A stretch of 64,000 bases of DNA from Hydrogenophilales bacterium (GTDB lineage: Bacteria > Pseudomonadota > Gammaproteobacteria > Burkholderiales > Thiobacillaceae), in NCBI GenBank assembly GCA_016703155.1, contig JADJCP010000004.1, positions 248,001 to 312,000 on the forward strand, read 5' to 3'. How positions within the stretch are numbered: the first letter of the stretch is position 1; each line of letters opens with the position of its first letter. Positions 7,003 through 17,345 of this stretch are shown here, piece after piece. A model generated the notes under the pieces. That model did no database searches. It saw only the letters and a list, made by a program, of their open reading frames with translations, and had not been told where the DNA came from. A program made the position numbers and the translations under genes.

Positions 7003-8903
7003 ATGTCGCCTGCCGCACTGACCGAACGCCTGTATCGACGCGCCATCCTCATCAGCCTGGGTTTGGCGATGGCCACCCTGACGCTGATCGGTATCGTCGG
7101 CATGACCGCGTCCGTGGTCATCGTCGATACCGTCCGGGGCAGCGCCAGCGCCATCAACGTCTCGGGCAGCCTGCGCATGCAGAGTCATCGCATGGGTGGC
7201 CTCGCCCTGGCGGGCATGATGGAAGACACCCCCGATCGGCACGGACTCAGTCAGGCCATGGCACGCTTCGAAACCAGCCTGCATCATCCCTCGCTGCGTA
7301 CCATCCAGGAACGCGAGCCGGGTAGCGACTACGCGCGCATGTACGAACAGGTCCAGGCCGACTGGGAGGAGGATCTCAAACCGCTGCTGAACGCACATGC
7401 CGACCGTGTCGCCCCGACCTCCGCCGCGCGGCACCGCGACCTGCTGGCGCGCATCGATGTCTTCGTCGGCGATATCAACCGCATGGTGGCGCAACTGGAG
7501 AACGATACCGAGGCGAAGATCGGTCTATTGCACACCCTGCTCGCCGTCGCGTTGAGTTTGACCTTCGTGGTCATGCTGGCCGTGCTCTACGGCGTCAGCA
7601 AGCGCGTCATCGTGCCGCTGAACCGCCTGGTCGACGCCGCCAATGCCATCGCCCGGGGCGATTTCTCGGCACGCGCCACGCACATTGGTCAAGACGAACT
7701 GGGCCGGGTCGGCCTGGCCTTCAACTTCATGGCGGACGAGCTCTCCAAGTTATACGGCAGTCTGGAACAGCGGGTCAGCGAAAAGACCGAGCAACTGACC
7801 CGCAGCAACCGCTCGCTGGAGTTGCTCTATCACTCGATTGCCCGGCTCTACAACGCCCCCGTCGCGCCGGAGACCTACCGCGCCATGCTCACCGACCTGG
7901 AACAGGTGCTCGGCCTGCGCTACAGCATGGCCTGCCTGCTGCCCGAACTGAAAGGGATGCCGCGCATCCTGGCGACCACCCTGGAATCCTGCCCCGGCAA
8001 GGGTTGTGCGAGAACATCGTCTGCGCCGACTGCGCCGAGCATGCCGCGTCGTGGAATCACCGCATCGCCGGCAACGTCGAGGTGCGCACCATCCCGCTCA
8101 AGGATGCGCAGCAGCAGTATGGTGTCCTGCAGGTAACGTTGCCGGTCGGCCACCAGCTCGACCCTTGGCAGGAGCAGTTGATCGAGGCCTTGTCGCAGCA
8201 TATCGGCATCGCCATCGGCATCGCCCACCAGGCCGAAAAGCAACGGCGCCTGGCGCTCATGGACGAGCGCTCGGTGATCGCGCGCGAGCTGCACGACTCG
8301 CTCGCCCAGGCGCTGTCCTACATGAAGATCCAGGTGGTGTTGCTCCAGCAGGCACTCATGAACGAAGCGCAACGCGCCAACGCCGAGGCCATCCTCAAGG
8401 ATTTGCGCGAAGGCATCAACGCCGCCTATCGGCAATTGCGCGAGTTGCTGGCGACCTTCCGCCTGCGCATGGAGGGCGACTTCCTGACCCTGCTGACGCG
8501 CACCACCGAGGAATTCGCCCAGCGCGGAGGTCTGCACATCAGCCTCGAACCCCGCCTGGGCAATCGGCATCTGAGCCCGAACCAGGAAATCCACGTCCTG
8601 CAGATCGTCCGGGAAGCGCTCAACAACGTCCTGCGGCATGCCGAGGCGCGGCACGCCTGGGTGACCCTGAACGCCGATCCGGATCGGACCATTACCGTGA
8701 CCATCGAGGACGACGGCCTGGGCATGCCCGCGAGCACACCCGGCAGCGGCCACTATGGGCTGAGCATCATGCGCGAGCGCGCCCTGAGTCTCGATGGTGA
8801 TTTACTGGTGACGCCGCGTCCGACACGCGGCACGCGGGTACGCCTGCGCTTCAACGCCGGCGACGGCACGACTCAATCCGCTTTCCAGGACAACACACCA
8901 TGA
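7003..8903 (+). CDS. narX: NarX-like nitrate/nitrite sensor histidine kinase (one frameshift)
   Basis: About 633 aa when joined. It has two membrane helices (residues about 12-40 and 180-205). The periplasmic start of the sensor carries a P-box-like stretch (INVSGSLRMQSHRMG), the NarX/NarQ nitrate-binding signature. HAMP (about 205-260), a GAF-like central module with a Cys cluster (CPGKG, then CENIVCADC), an H-box ARELHDSLAQALSYMK and a HATPase_c domain (NNVLRHAEARH, DDGLGMP) follow. The reading frame shifts at about 8001-8004 inside the Cys cluster: one base is missing or two are added. Both halves are well conserved, so a sequence error is likely. It overlaps narL by 4 bases. Confidence 0.85.
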
Positions 8904-9550
8904 ACGCCCCGCGCCAGACCGTCATCCTGATCGACGACCACCCCTTGTTTCGCAAGGGCATGATCCAGCTCCTGCAAACCATTTCCGATTTCGAAGTGGT
9001 CGGCGAAGCGTCGAACGGCAAGGAGGGCATCGCCCTGGTGAAAACCGTCAAGCCCGACCTGTTGCTGCTCGATTTGAACATGAAGGACATGAGTGGTCTG
9101 GACGTGCTGAAGCAGATCAAGGCGGCGGACCTCGATACCCGCGTCGTCATGGTGACCGTCTCCGACCAGACCGAGGATCTGGTCGCCGCCTTGCGCCTGG
9201 GCGCGGACGGTTATCTGTTGAAGGACATGGAGCCCGAACAGATGGTCGACAGCCTGGCCTCGGCGGCCAAAGGCAAGATTGTCGTCTCGGACAATCTCAC
9301 CCACATGCTCGCCGTCGCCCTGCGCGAACAGCGTCAGCCGCGCAGCCCGCACGAGGCCGGCCTGACCGAACAGGAACGGCGCATCGTCGAATTGATCGCC
9401 GCCGGAATGAGCAACAAGGTCATCGGCCGCGAACTCAACATCGCCGAAGGCACCGTCAAGGTCCACGTCAAACATCTGCTGCGCAAACTCGATCTGCGTT
9501 CACGGGTCGAAGCGGCGGTATGGGCGGTGGAACATCTGAACAAAGGCTGA
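8900..9550 (+). CDS. narL: NarL-like response regulator
   Basis: A 216-aa protein with a receiver domain (DD at residues 12-13, phospho-acceptor Asp in LLLLDLNMKDMSG, Lys in YLLKDM) and a LuxR-type helix-turn-helix (LTEQERRIVELIAAGMSNKVIG). The ATG overlaps the narX stop (ATGA), so the pair is translationally coupled. It should activate or repress anaerobic respiratory genes in response to nitrate/nitrite. None of the usual nar, nir or nap targets is in the window. Confidence 0.9.
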   Translation: MNAPRQTVILIDDHPLFRKGMIQLLQTISDFEVVGEASNGKEGIALVKTVKPDLLLLDLNMKDMSGLDVLKQIKAADLDTRVVMVTVSDQTEDLVAALRLGADGYLLKDMEPEQMVDSLASAAKGKIVVSDNLTHMLAVALREQRQPRSPHEAGLTEQERRIVELIAAGMSNKVIGRELNIAEGTVKVHVKHLLRKLDLRSRVEAAVWAVEHLNKG

Positions 9551-9583
9551 GCCCCCGATGCCCCGGCAACGAAGGGTGTGCAG

Positions 9584-10621
9584 TCACGGCGCCGGATTGC
9601 TGTAGCGCAAGTGCAGGGTTTCGATCTCCGCGACGATGTCGTCCGACAGCGGTGTGTCCCACGCATCCAGGTTTTCCGTCAGCTGCGCCAGGGTCGTTGC
9701 GCCGATGATCGTGCTGGCCACGAACCAGCGCCGGTAGACGAAGGACAAGGCCAGCGTCGCCGGCGACAGCCCGTGTCGAAGCGCCAGTTGCACATACGCG
9801 GCGACCGCGGGCTGGACATTGGGCTTTTCGTAACGTTGCGCGAAGCCCTTGAACGCATTCACCCGGCCTCGCCCCGGCGGCTCGGTTTGGTATTTGCCGC
9901 TCAGGTGCCCGAAGGCCAGCGGCGAATAGGCCAGCAGCCCGACCTTTTCGCGGAAGACGATCTCCGCCAGACCAGTTTCGAAGGTCCGGTTGATCAGGTT
10001 GTAGGGGTTCTGGATCGACACCACGCGCGGCAGGCCGTATTCCCCGGCCAGGCGGAGAAACTCCATCACACCCCAGGGCGTTTCGTTGGAAATGCCAACA
10101 TGGCGGACTTTGCCCGCTTCTACCTGCCCAGCCAGGGCTTCAAGTTGCGCGCGTATCGGTACATCGGTCTTTTCCTTGGCCGGGTCGAACTGGTATTGCC
10201 CGAACATCGGCACATTGCGCTCCGGCCAATGCAATTGGTAGAGATCGACGTAATCCGTTTTCAGGCGTCGCAGCGAACCCTCCAGAGCGGACTCGATGTT
10301 GTCGCGATCGAGCGCCCGCGGGCCGCCGCGCAGCCAAGCCATGGCCCGGCGCGGCCCGGCCACCTTGGTCGCCAGGATCACCTTGTCGCGTGTCTGCCGG
10401 GCGAGCCAGCGACCGACGATGGTCTCGGTCGCGAAGCAGGTCTCGGCGCGCGGCGGTACCGGGTACATCTCCGCCGTATCGATGAAGTTGACGCCGCGTT
10501 CGAAGGCGTGGTCGAGTTGCGCATGTGCCTCGGCCTCGGTGTTTTGCTGGCCGAAGGTCATGGTGCCCAGACACACCGCCGAAACCATCAAATCGCTGCT
10601 ACCGAGTTGCCGATACTCCAT
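9584..10621 (-). CDS. tas: Tas-like NADP(H)-dependent aldo/keto reductase
   Basis: A 345-aa TIM-barrel oxidoreductase that follows E. coli Tas closely over its length: MEYRQLGSSDLMVS, LGTMTFGQQN, FIDTAEMYPVPPR, the catalytic Tyr in that motif, VDLYQLHWPER, and the cofactor region ASTIIGATTLAQL. The ATG at 10621 gives the family length; longer upstream starts would add unrelated sequence. It is convergent with narL. The physiological substrate is unknown. Confidence 0.88.
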   Translation of the reverse strand: MEYRQLGSSDLMVSAVCLGTMTFGQQNTEAEAHAQLDHAFERGVNFIDTAEMYPVPPRAETCFATETIVGRWLARQTRDKVILATKVAGPRRAMAWLRGGPRALDRDNIESALEGSLRRLKTDYVDLYQLHWPERNVPMFGQYQFDPAKEKTDVPIRAQLEALAGQVEAGKVRHVGISNETPWGVMEFLRLAGEYGLPRVVSIQNPYNLINRTFETGLAEIVFREKVGLLAYSPLAFGHLSGKYQTEPPGRGRVNAFKGFAQRYEKPNVQPAVAAYVQLALRHGLSPATLALSFVYRRWFVASTIIGATTLAQLTENLDAWDTPLSDDIVAEIETLHLRYSNPAP

Positions 10622-10684
10622 GTCGTCCCTGCCTGGTTTCGGATGCAAGATAATGCTGCCAGCATACCCTTTGGGAGGCGCATC

Positions 10685-10891
10685 ATGAAAACCCTGCCGA
10701 GTCTGATCGTTCTCATATCGTTGACCGCCTGTGGCGCCGAAGTCGTCGGTACCGCCGCCGTTCAGGCCGAGGCCCGCAAGCAGGAGATCGAAGCGGCCAA
10801 ACAGATCGAAGCGCAATACCGCCAGCAGACTGAGCAGGCCATGCGGCAAGGCATGCAACGTCTCCAGGAGGCCGAAGGCAAGTCGCCGTAG
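10685..10891 (+). CDS. Small lipoprotein, unknown function
   Basis: A 68-aa protein that begins MKTLPSLIVLISLTACG, a short signal peptide with a lipobox (LTAC), so Cys16 should be lipidated. The rest is Ala/Gln/Glu-rich and probably one long helix (EARKQEIEAAKQIEAQYRQQ). It is divergent from tas with about 60 bases between. It could be an entericidin-like or envelope-spacer lipoprotein, but no family is recognised. Confidence 0.65.
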   Translation: MKTLPSLIVLISLTACGAEVVGTAAVQAEARKQEIEAAKQIEAQYRQQTEQAMRQGMQRLQEAEGKSP

Positions 10892-11110
10892 CGTGGTGGT
10901 CGGAGCGCGCGCCATGATGGGTTTTTGCGCCGACACGCATCCGCGGCCCTTGGGAAGTCCACGCCTGGCCCACGGATATTTTTTGCGCCGGCGCTAAAGT
11001 TTTCGGGATTTTGGCCGATATAGCCTTGCTGGATCGCGCGTCCTTCGAGGCATGCCATCGCGGCGGCGATCCCGCCCCAAGGAATGTTGTCACGGCAACG
11101 CGAGGCTAAG

Positions 11111-11584
11111 ATGCGGCAAAATTATTCTTGGCGCCAAAGGGCGTTCACCCTGGTCGAACTGATGATTGCACTGATCGTGATCGGTGCCCTGGCGGCCATT
11201 GCCATCCCCAGCTATCAGCAATACATCGAGGACACAAAAAACAAACAGGCGATCAAGGACATCGCCGAATTGTCCATGGCCATCGAGCGCTTCCACACCG
11301 AAAACGCCACCTTTCCCGGCAACCTGGCGGCACTCGGCGCCAACCTGCCGGGCAACGACCCCTGGGGTAACGCCTACCAGTATCTCGGTATCGACGTCAG
11401 CCCGCCCCCCGGCAACGGCGATGTGCGTCGCGACAAGAACATGAACCCCCTGAACAGCGATTACGACCTCTACAGCATGGGGCCGGACGGCGATACCGCC
11501 AAGCAGCTCACCGCCGCGAAGGGGCGCGACGACATCGTCCGGGCCGGCAATGGCGGCTTCATCGGCATCGCCCTGGAGCACTGA
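11111..11584 (+). CDS. Type II secretion / type IV pilin-like pseudopilin
   Basis: A 157-aa protein with a prepilin leader and N-methylation region (RQRAFTLVELMIALIVIGAL, Glu at +5 of the mature form) followed by a helix and a GspG-like C-terminal part (NPLNSDYDLYSMGPDGD, a calcium-site-like loop seen in major pseudopilins). The start ATG 11111 places a short basic leader before F-T-L. No other secretion or pilus genes are adjacent; the next gene 4 bases downstream is a GGDEF/EAL protein, so a role in surface sensing or attachment is possible (inference). Confidence 0.82.
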   Translation: MRQNYSWRQRAFTLVELMIALIVIGALAAIAIPSYQQYIEDTKNKQAIKDIAELSMAIERFHTENATFPGNLAALGANLPGNDPWGNAYQYLGIDVSPPPGNGDVRRDKNMNPLNSDYDLYSMGPDGDTAKQLTAAKGRDDIVRAGNGGFIGIALEH

Positions 11585-11587
11585 CAT

Positions 11588-14333
11588 TTGTTGCGTCCGC
11601 ATCTCAACAGCACGGTCGGGCGCCGGCTATTCCTGAGTTTCCTGCTGGTGGCGCTGCTGCCCACGGGCGGTCTGGCACTGTATGCCTATCGGCAGGTCGG
11701 CGACATGCTCCTGGAAATCAACGACCGCCGGCTGAGACAGGACAGCAAGTCCTTGGGCATGGCACTGATCCAGGAGTTGAACTGGCGCGCCCATGTCCTG
11801 ACCCGCCATGCCGAGCATGACGCGGGCGCCGTCGAGACGAAACCCGGCGGCGCCGGAGGGTTTTGTCGGCCTCGGCCCGTTGCCGGATAGCCAATCACTC
11901 ACCCCCGCTCAGATTCACCATCTCGACCTGGGCCGGATCGTTTTCACCCTGGACCCGGCCGGCAAGGCCGGGATGCTGATCCGCCCGGGTCCGGGCGAAC
12001 CCGTGCAATTCGCGCAACTGGACCTGCACGCCTTCTGGAACAACGACCAGGCCGTGGAACATTTTTGCGTCCTGGGCATGGCTTTGCAGGCGTATTTCTG
12101 TACACCCGGCATGCAGCCGCCGAAACCCGAGGCCTGGCCGGATCAGTGGGCGCGCCTGAACGCCGGCAACTTCGACTGGCGTCTCGGCAGCGAGGATTAT
12201 CTGGGCGCCTTCTGGCAGGCCCGGCTGCAAGCCGCCTACGCCCATCCCGGATTCATCATTCTGGTGGCCGAGCCGAAGCAGGCGCTCTTGCGCAACTTGC
12301 GGCAGTTTCGTCTGGCGTTCTTCGCCACCGCCCTGCTGGCCTTCGGTCTGGCGCTGTTGCTGGCCTTGAGCCAGATCCGCCGGCAGATGCGCCCACTCGA
12401 TCAACTGACCCAAGGCACCCGCCGTCTCGCGTCGGGCGATTTCGCGACACGGGTAAACGTCACCGGCGACGACGAATTCGGCAGCCTGGCGCAATCGTTC
12501 AACCAGATGTCCGACACCCTGCGCCACAAATTCCACATGCTGCACATGTTGGCGGAGCTGGATCGGGCCATCCTCAGCACCTCGGAGATGGACTACGTCA
12601 TCCAGTCGGTGCTGGGCAACATACACGCGTCCATCCCCTGCGACAGCGCCGGAATCCTGCGTCTCGACGACCACGGCGGCGGCAGGCTGCTGGCCGCCGG
12701 CTCGCCTCAGGAAGCCACACCCGTCCAGGGACGGGATTTCCCGAATGTCGGCTGCCTCCTGCCCGAAGACACGACGCGCGCCTGGTATCGGCTGGAATTT
12801 GGCGAGGATCGCCCCGATTGCCTGCAACAGATGACCGACCAGCCGATCGAGCAGGCGCTGATCTTCCCGGTTCGGGTCAACGCGCGCATCGACAGCCTGC
12901 TTATCCTTGCCTACAGGCACCCTCCCGAGGCGCTCGACGAGATTGTCGAGGCCGGCTGCGGCCTGACCGACCGGTTGGCGGTGGCCGCGTCGAACATCGC
13001 CTGGGAAGAACGGCTGTACCACCAGGGCCACTACGACGCCCTGACCGATCTGCCCAATCGGGTACTGCTGCGCGACCGCGTCGAGCAGGCCCTGATGCGC
13101 GCCGAGCGCGAACAAACTTCGGTGGCGGTGCTGCTCATCGATCTGGATAACTTCAAGGAGATCAACGACAGCCTGGGCCATTCGGCGGGCGACCAACTGC
13201 TCGTGGAGTGCGGCCGCCGGCTCAAGGACGCGATCCGGCAAAGCGATACCGCCGCGCGTCTGGGCGGCGACGAATTCGTCCTGCTCATCCCGGACCTCGC
13301 TCGGGGCAGCGAAATCGCCATGCTCGACACCCTGGCGCGCAAGCTCAATTCGGCCCTGGCCGCGCCCATGCTCATCGCCGAGCGTCTGGTGACGACGCCG
13401 GCCAGCATCGGCATCGCCCTCTACCCGAGCAATGCGACCGGCGTCGAGGATTTGCTGAAGATGGCCGATGCCGCGATGTATGAATCCAAGCGCCACCAGC
13501 CCGGCGCATTCCGCTTCTACTCAGGCGAAATGAACGCCGAGGTGCGCGGCCATTTCGAGCTGACCCAGGATCTGCGCACGGCCATCGGCAACGACGAACT
13601 GGTGCTCTACTACCAGCCCAAGGTCTCGGCGCTGACCGGCCACATCGTCGCCGCCGAGGCCCTGGTACGCTGGAATTCGCCACGACGCGGGCTGGTGCCC
13701 CCCGGCCTGTTCGTGCCCGTGCTCGACGAGATCGGCCTGGGCAGCTGGCTGGGGGAATGGGTCATGGAGCGTGCCTGCGCGCAGATGGCCGAATGGGACC
13801 GCCTCGGCCTGCCACCCATACCGGTTTCGGTGAACATCGCCCCGCAGCAGTTCCACGAGGGCAATCTCATCGACAAGGTGAATGCGGTCTTGAGCGAATA
13901 CACCTTGTCCACCGACCGGCTGGAACTTGAAATCCTCGAGGCCACGGCGGCCAACGAGTCCACCGAGATACACGCCACGCTCACCGGCCTGCGCGCCATG
14001 GGCATCGGCATCGCCCTGGACGATTTCGGCACGGGCTACACCTCGCTGGTCTACCTGACGCAACTTCCGGCCAACATTCTCAAGCTGGATCGTGCCTTCA
14101 TCAGCAGCCTGACCACCGACGCCCGGCAGCGGGCCATCGTCGAGAGCATCATCGCCCTGGCCAGGGCGCTCGACTTCGTGGTGGTCGCCGAAGGCGTCGA
14201 GGAAGCGGCGCAGATGAGCCTGCTCGCCGCCATGGGCTGCCACCTGATCCAGGGCTACCTGATCAGCCGGCCGGTGCCGCCGGAGGCCTTCGCCGAACTG
14301 CTGCGCCGCAATCCGCCGGCCTCGGGAGAATAA
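11588..14333 (+). CDS. HAMP-GAF-GGDEF-EAL cyclic-di-GMP enzyme (one frameshift)
   Basis: About 914 aa when joined. It has an N-terminal membrane helix (residues 12-33), a periplasmic sensor of about 200 aa, a second helix (LAFFATALLAFGLALLLAL), HAMP, and a GAF-like domain. A GGDEF domain with an intact active site (ARLGGDEFVLLIP) and an EAL domain (AAEALVRW, DDFGTGYTSL, AEGVEE) follow. Start is TTG 11588, four bases after the pseudopilin stop. One extra base in about 11838-11860 (a GGCGGCGCCGGAGGG run) splits the frame inside the sensor. Both catalytic domains look competent, so it could make or break c-di-GMP. Confidence 0.85.
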
Positions 14334-14357
14334 CCCTGGAACCGATCGGCGTCCGCT

Positions 14358-14577
14358 CGGGGAACGCTGAAGAATTCGTCATCACGCGGCGCGCGGCGAC
14401 GTGGCGATCCATCGGCTGTAGATCTATTTAGTGCACTGGATTGCCGCGCTGCGCGGGGGGTGTCACTGCGAGCGCAGCGCGGCAGTCCGGGGTGTGTGGT
14501 CTGGGTTGCCTGCGGCGGGGTTGGGTTGGGCTGCCGCCCACGAAATGAACAATGAGCGAATAAATCCGCGTTTCCCT
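14358..14577. repeat. Dispersed element, copy 2 (with internal extension)
   Basis: Shares GGGAACGCTGAAGAATTCGT at the left, GTGCACTGGATTGCCGCGCTGCG in the core and GAGCGAATAAATCCGCGTTTCC at the right with copy 1 (5834-5965). It carries about 80 extra bases of G/T-rich sequence between core and right end. As in copy 1, the right end touches the stop codon of the next minus-strand gene. Confidence 0.75.
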
Positions 14578-15074
14578 CAGGCCTGCTCACTGACCTGCAC
14601 GTAGAGGCGCGCCAGATGCAGCTTGACCCGTTCCGAGGCGCGCGTGTAGTCACCCGAACGCAGTTTCTCGGTGGCACCTTCCTTGTCGCCCGCCAGACAG
14701 CAGGTCAGGACATCGCCGGCGCAAAGATGGAAGCGGGAATGTTCCATCTTCATTTCCTGGAACTCGCGTAGATTGCCGAAACGCTGGCCGCCCGGACCGT
14801 GTATCCACATGCCCAGCGGGCATTGGTCATCGCGCGAGACGATATCGACCTTCAGCTTTTCTTCGTTGTTGTCGTTGATGCAACGCTCCAGGCGAACCTT
14901 CCACTTCATGTGCGCATCGATGGCGGATTTGAAGTTGAGGCCGGCGATGACGCCGGCTTCCAGGTTATCCACCTGTGTCGGCGGGGGCACCGGCGGAATT
15001 GCCTGCGTCGCGGGCGTACCCGAATCGACGTTTTTACCGCCGGCGATTGCCTTGAACCAGTCCATCAGTCCCAT
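14577..15074 (-). CDS. CZB-domain zinc-binding protein
   Basis: A 165-aa soluble protein with a chemoreceptor zinc-binding (CZB) domain: DAHMKWKVRL, then CPLGMWIHGPGG, then MEHSRFH, giving the His/Cys/His/His zinc ligand set of the family. CZB domains sense zinc or hypochlorous acid and often regulate chemoreceptors or diguanylate cyclases. Here the domain stands alone after a short N-terminal segment (MGLMDWFKAIAGG) and faces the GGDEF/EAL gene convergently. The ATG at 15074 has a GGAGGAGAC site before it. Confidence 0.82.
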   Translation of the reverse strand: MGLMDWFKAIAGGKNVDSGTPATQAIPPVPPPTQVDNLEAGVIAGLNFKSAIDAHMKWKVRLERCINDNNEEKLKVDIVSRDDQCPLGMWIHGPGGQRFGNLREFQEMKMEHSRFHLCAGDVLTCCLAGDKEGATEKLRSGDYTRASERVKLHLARLYVQVSEQA

Positions 15075-15262
15075 CTTGTCTCCTCCAGAAGCAACGATGC
15101 GAGATACCTTCGGGAGCCTCGAAAACCACGTCATTCCGGCGCGGGCCGGAATCCGGTGCCGTGGGTTGCCGGGCGCCCCTTTAGTAATGTCCTTCGATAG
15201 TGCGTAAGGTCAACCGACGTGTCAAGAACCGGCCTCTGGAAATTTGCGCCCCAGCCCAGACA

Positions 15263-15268
15263 TATAAT
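15263..15268 (+). promoter_or_regulatory. -10 element upstream of prlC
   Basis: A consensus TATAAT lies 31 bases before the prlC ATG. No good -35 hexamer is seen at the right distance, so only the -10 is annotated. Confidence 0.4.
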
Positions 15269-15298
15269 CGCGTTACTTTCATACGATAGATTGCCACC

Positions 15299-17323
15299 AT
15301 GAACCCCTTGCTCGACCTTTCCGGCCTGCCGCGCTTCAGCGATATCCGACCCGAACATGTCACTCCGGCGATCGAGCAGTTGCTCGCCGAGAACCGCGGC
15401 CTGCTGGCTACGCTGATCGCCGACGCCGCGCCCCCGACCTGGGATGGCTTCGTCGCGCCGATGGAGGATGCCAACGAACGCCTGTCTCGTGCCTGGGGCC
15501 AGGTTTCGCACCTACACTCCGTCGCCGACGCGCCGGAACTCCGCGAGGCCTACAACGCCAACCTGCCACGCATCACCGAGTATTACGCCGATCTCGGCCA
15601 GAACGAGGGCTTGTTCGGCAAGTTCAAGAGCCTGCGCGCCAGCCGGGACTTCCAATCGCTGAGCGCGCCACGCCGCAAGATCGTCGATAACGAATTGCGC
15701 GATTTCCGGCTCGGTGGCGCGGAACTGGCCGAGAACGACAAGGCCCGTTTCAAGGCCATCCAGGAAGAACTGGCTGGCCTGGGCGCCAGGTTCGAAGAGA
15801 ACATTCTGGACGCCACCAACGCCTGGGTGAGATGGATCGAAGACCCCGCCGAGCTCGCCGGGGTGCCCGACGACGTCCTGCAAATGTTCCGCGAGGCCGC
15901 CCAGGCCGATGGCAAGACCGGCTACAAGCTCTCGCTGCGCGCCCCGTCCTACATGCCCATCCTGCAGTTCTGCGACAACCGCGCCCTGCGCGAAGACCTT
16001 TACCGGGCCTACTCGACGCGCGCCTCGGAATTCGGCCCCGAGACACTGGATAACACCGCGCTCATCGCGCGCATCGTCGAATTGCGTCACGAGGCGGCCC
16101 GGCTCCTGGGTTTCGCGAACTACGCCGAGGTTTCCCTGGAGCCGAAGATGGCACGCAGTCCCGCCGAGGTTCTGGATTTCCTGGAGACCCTGGGCAAGCG
16201 CGCCAAGCCCTATGCCGAGAAAGACATGGCCGAACTGCGTGCCTACGCCGCCAGCGATCTTGGCCTGGCCGACCCGCAGGCCTGGGATATCGGCTACGCC
16301 TCGGAGAAGTTGCGCGAAACGCGGTATGCCTTCTCGGAGCAGGAGGTAAAAGAATATTTCCCGGAACCCAAGGTACTCGCCGGCCTGTTCAAGCTGATCG
16401 AAACCCTCTACGGCCTGCGTATCGCCGAGGCCCGGGCGCCGGTCTGGCATGACGATGTCAAGTTCTACACCATCAGCGACGAGCAGAATCAGCCCATCGG
16501 CCAGTTCTACCTAGACCTTTACGCGCGTGAAACCAAGCGCGGCGGCGCCTGGATGGACGATGCCATTACCCGGCGCCGCAAGGACGCGGCGATACAGACC
16601 CCGGTGGCCTATCTGAACTGCAACTTCACGCGCTCCATCGGCGGCAAGCCGGCCTTGTTCACCCACGATGAAGTCATCACCCTGTTCCACGAGTGCGGCC
16701 ACGGCCTGCATCACCTGCTGACCCAGGTCGAGGATCTGGGGGTGTCGGGCATCAACGGCGTCGAATGGGACGCCGTCGAGCTGCCCTCGCAGTTCATGGA
16801 AAACTTCTGCTGGGAATGGGAGGTGCTGAAACACATGACCGCCCATGTCGACACCGGCGCGCCGCTGCCGCGCGAACTGTTCGACAAGATGCTGGCGGCG
16901 AAGAACTTCCAGTCCGGCATGCAGACCGCGCGCCAGATCGAGTTCGCCCTGTTCGACATGCACCTGCACTACGACTTCGACCCGGCCTCGGGCGGCACCG
17001 CGCTGGAGCTGCTCAACGCCATCAGGCAGCGCGTCGCCGTGGTCATCCCGCCGGCGTTCAACCGCTTCCCCAACAATTTTTCGCACATCTTCGCCGGCGG
17101 CTATGCGGCGGGCTATTACAGCTACAAATGGGCCGAGGTCCTGTCCGCCGACGCCTACGCCCTGTTCGAGGAAAACGGCGTGCTGAATCCGCGCATCGGC
17201 CGGCGTTTCTGGAGCGAGATCCTCGGCGTCGGCGGCAGCCGCGACGCGATCGACTCCTTCAAGGCCTTCCGTGGCCGGGAACCGACGATCGACGCCTTGC
17301 TCAGGCATAATGGCATGGCCTGA
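15299..17323 (+). CDS. prlC: Oligopeptidase A (M3 family zinc metallopeptidase)
   Basis: A 674-aa cytoplasmic peptidase of full family length with the zinc site LFHECGHGLHHLL (HExxH at about residue 464) and the downstream GINGVEWDAVELPSQFMENF block containing the third ligand. It degrades oligopeptides and cleaved signal peptides after export. It heads a run of small co-directional genes (17346-18545) with short gaps. Confidence 0.93.
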   Translation: MNPLLDLSGLPRFSDIRPEHVTPAIEQLLAENRGLLATLIADAAPPTWDGFVAPMEDANERLSRAWGQVSHLHSVADAPELREAYNANLPRITEYYADLGQNEGLFGKFKSLRASRDFQSLSAPRRKIVDNELRDFRLGGAELAENDKARFKAIQEELAGLGARFEENILDATNAWVRWIEDPAELAGVPDDVLQMFREAAQADGKTGYKLSLRAPSYMPILQFCDNRALREDLYRAYSTRASEFGPETLDNTALIARIVELRHEAARLLGFANYAEVSLEPKMARSPAEVLDFLETLGKRAKPYAEKDMAELRAYAASDLGLADPQAWDIGYASEKLRETRYAFSEQEVKEYFPEPKVLAGLFKLIETLYGLRIAEARAPVWHDDVKFYTISDEQNQPIGQFYLDLYARETKRGGAWMDDAITRRRKDAAIQTPVAYLNCNFTRSIGGKPALFTHDEVITLFHECGHGLHHLLTQVEDLGVSGINGVEWDAVELPSQFMENFCWEWEVLKHMTAHVDTGAPLPRELFDKMLAAKNFQSGMQTARQIEFALFDMHLHYDFDPASGGTALELLNAIRQRVAVVIPPAFNRFPNNFSHIFAGGYAAGYYSYKWAEVLSADAYALFEENGVLNPRIGRRFWSEILGVGGSRDAIDSFKAFRGREPTIDALLRHNGMA

Positions 17324-17345
17324 TTCGGAGACATGGAGGCCACAC

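Noticed and set aside
11895..13496. Long open frame on the minus strand opposite the GGDEF/EAL gene
   Set aside because: It mirrors the codon periodicity of the plus-strand gene, whose domains are unmistakable. The minus product has no family features.
15133..15153. CATTCCGGCGCGGGCCGGAATCC palindrome upstream of prlC
   Set aside because: A very common genomic palindrome on the wrong side to terminate either neighbour clearly. Not enough to call a functional element.
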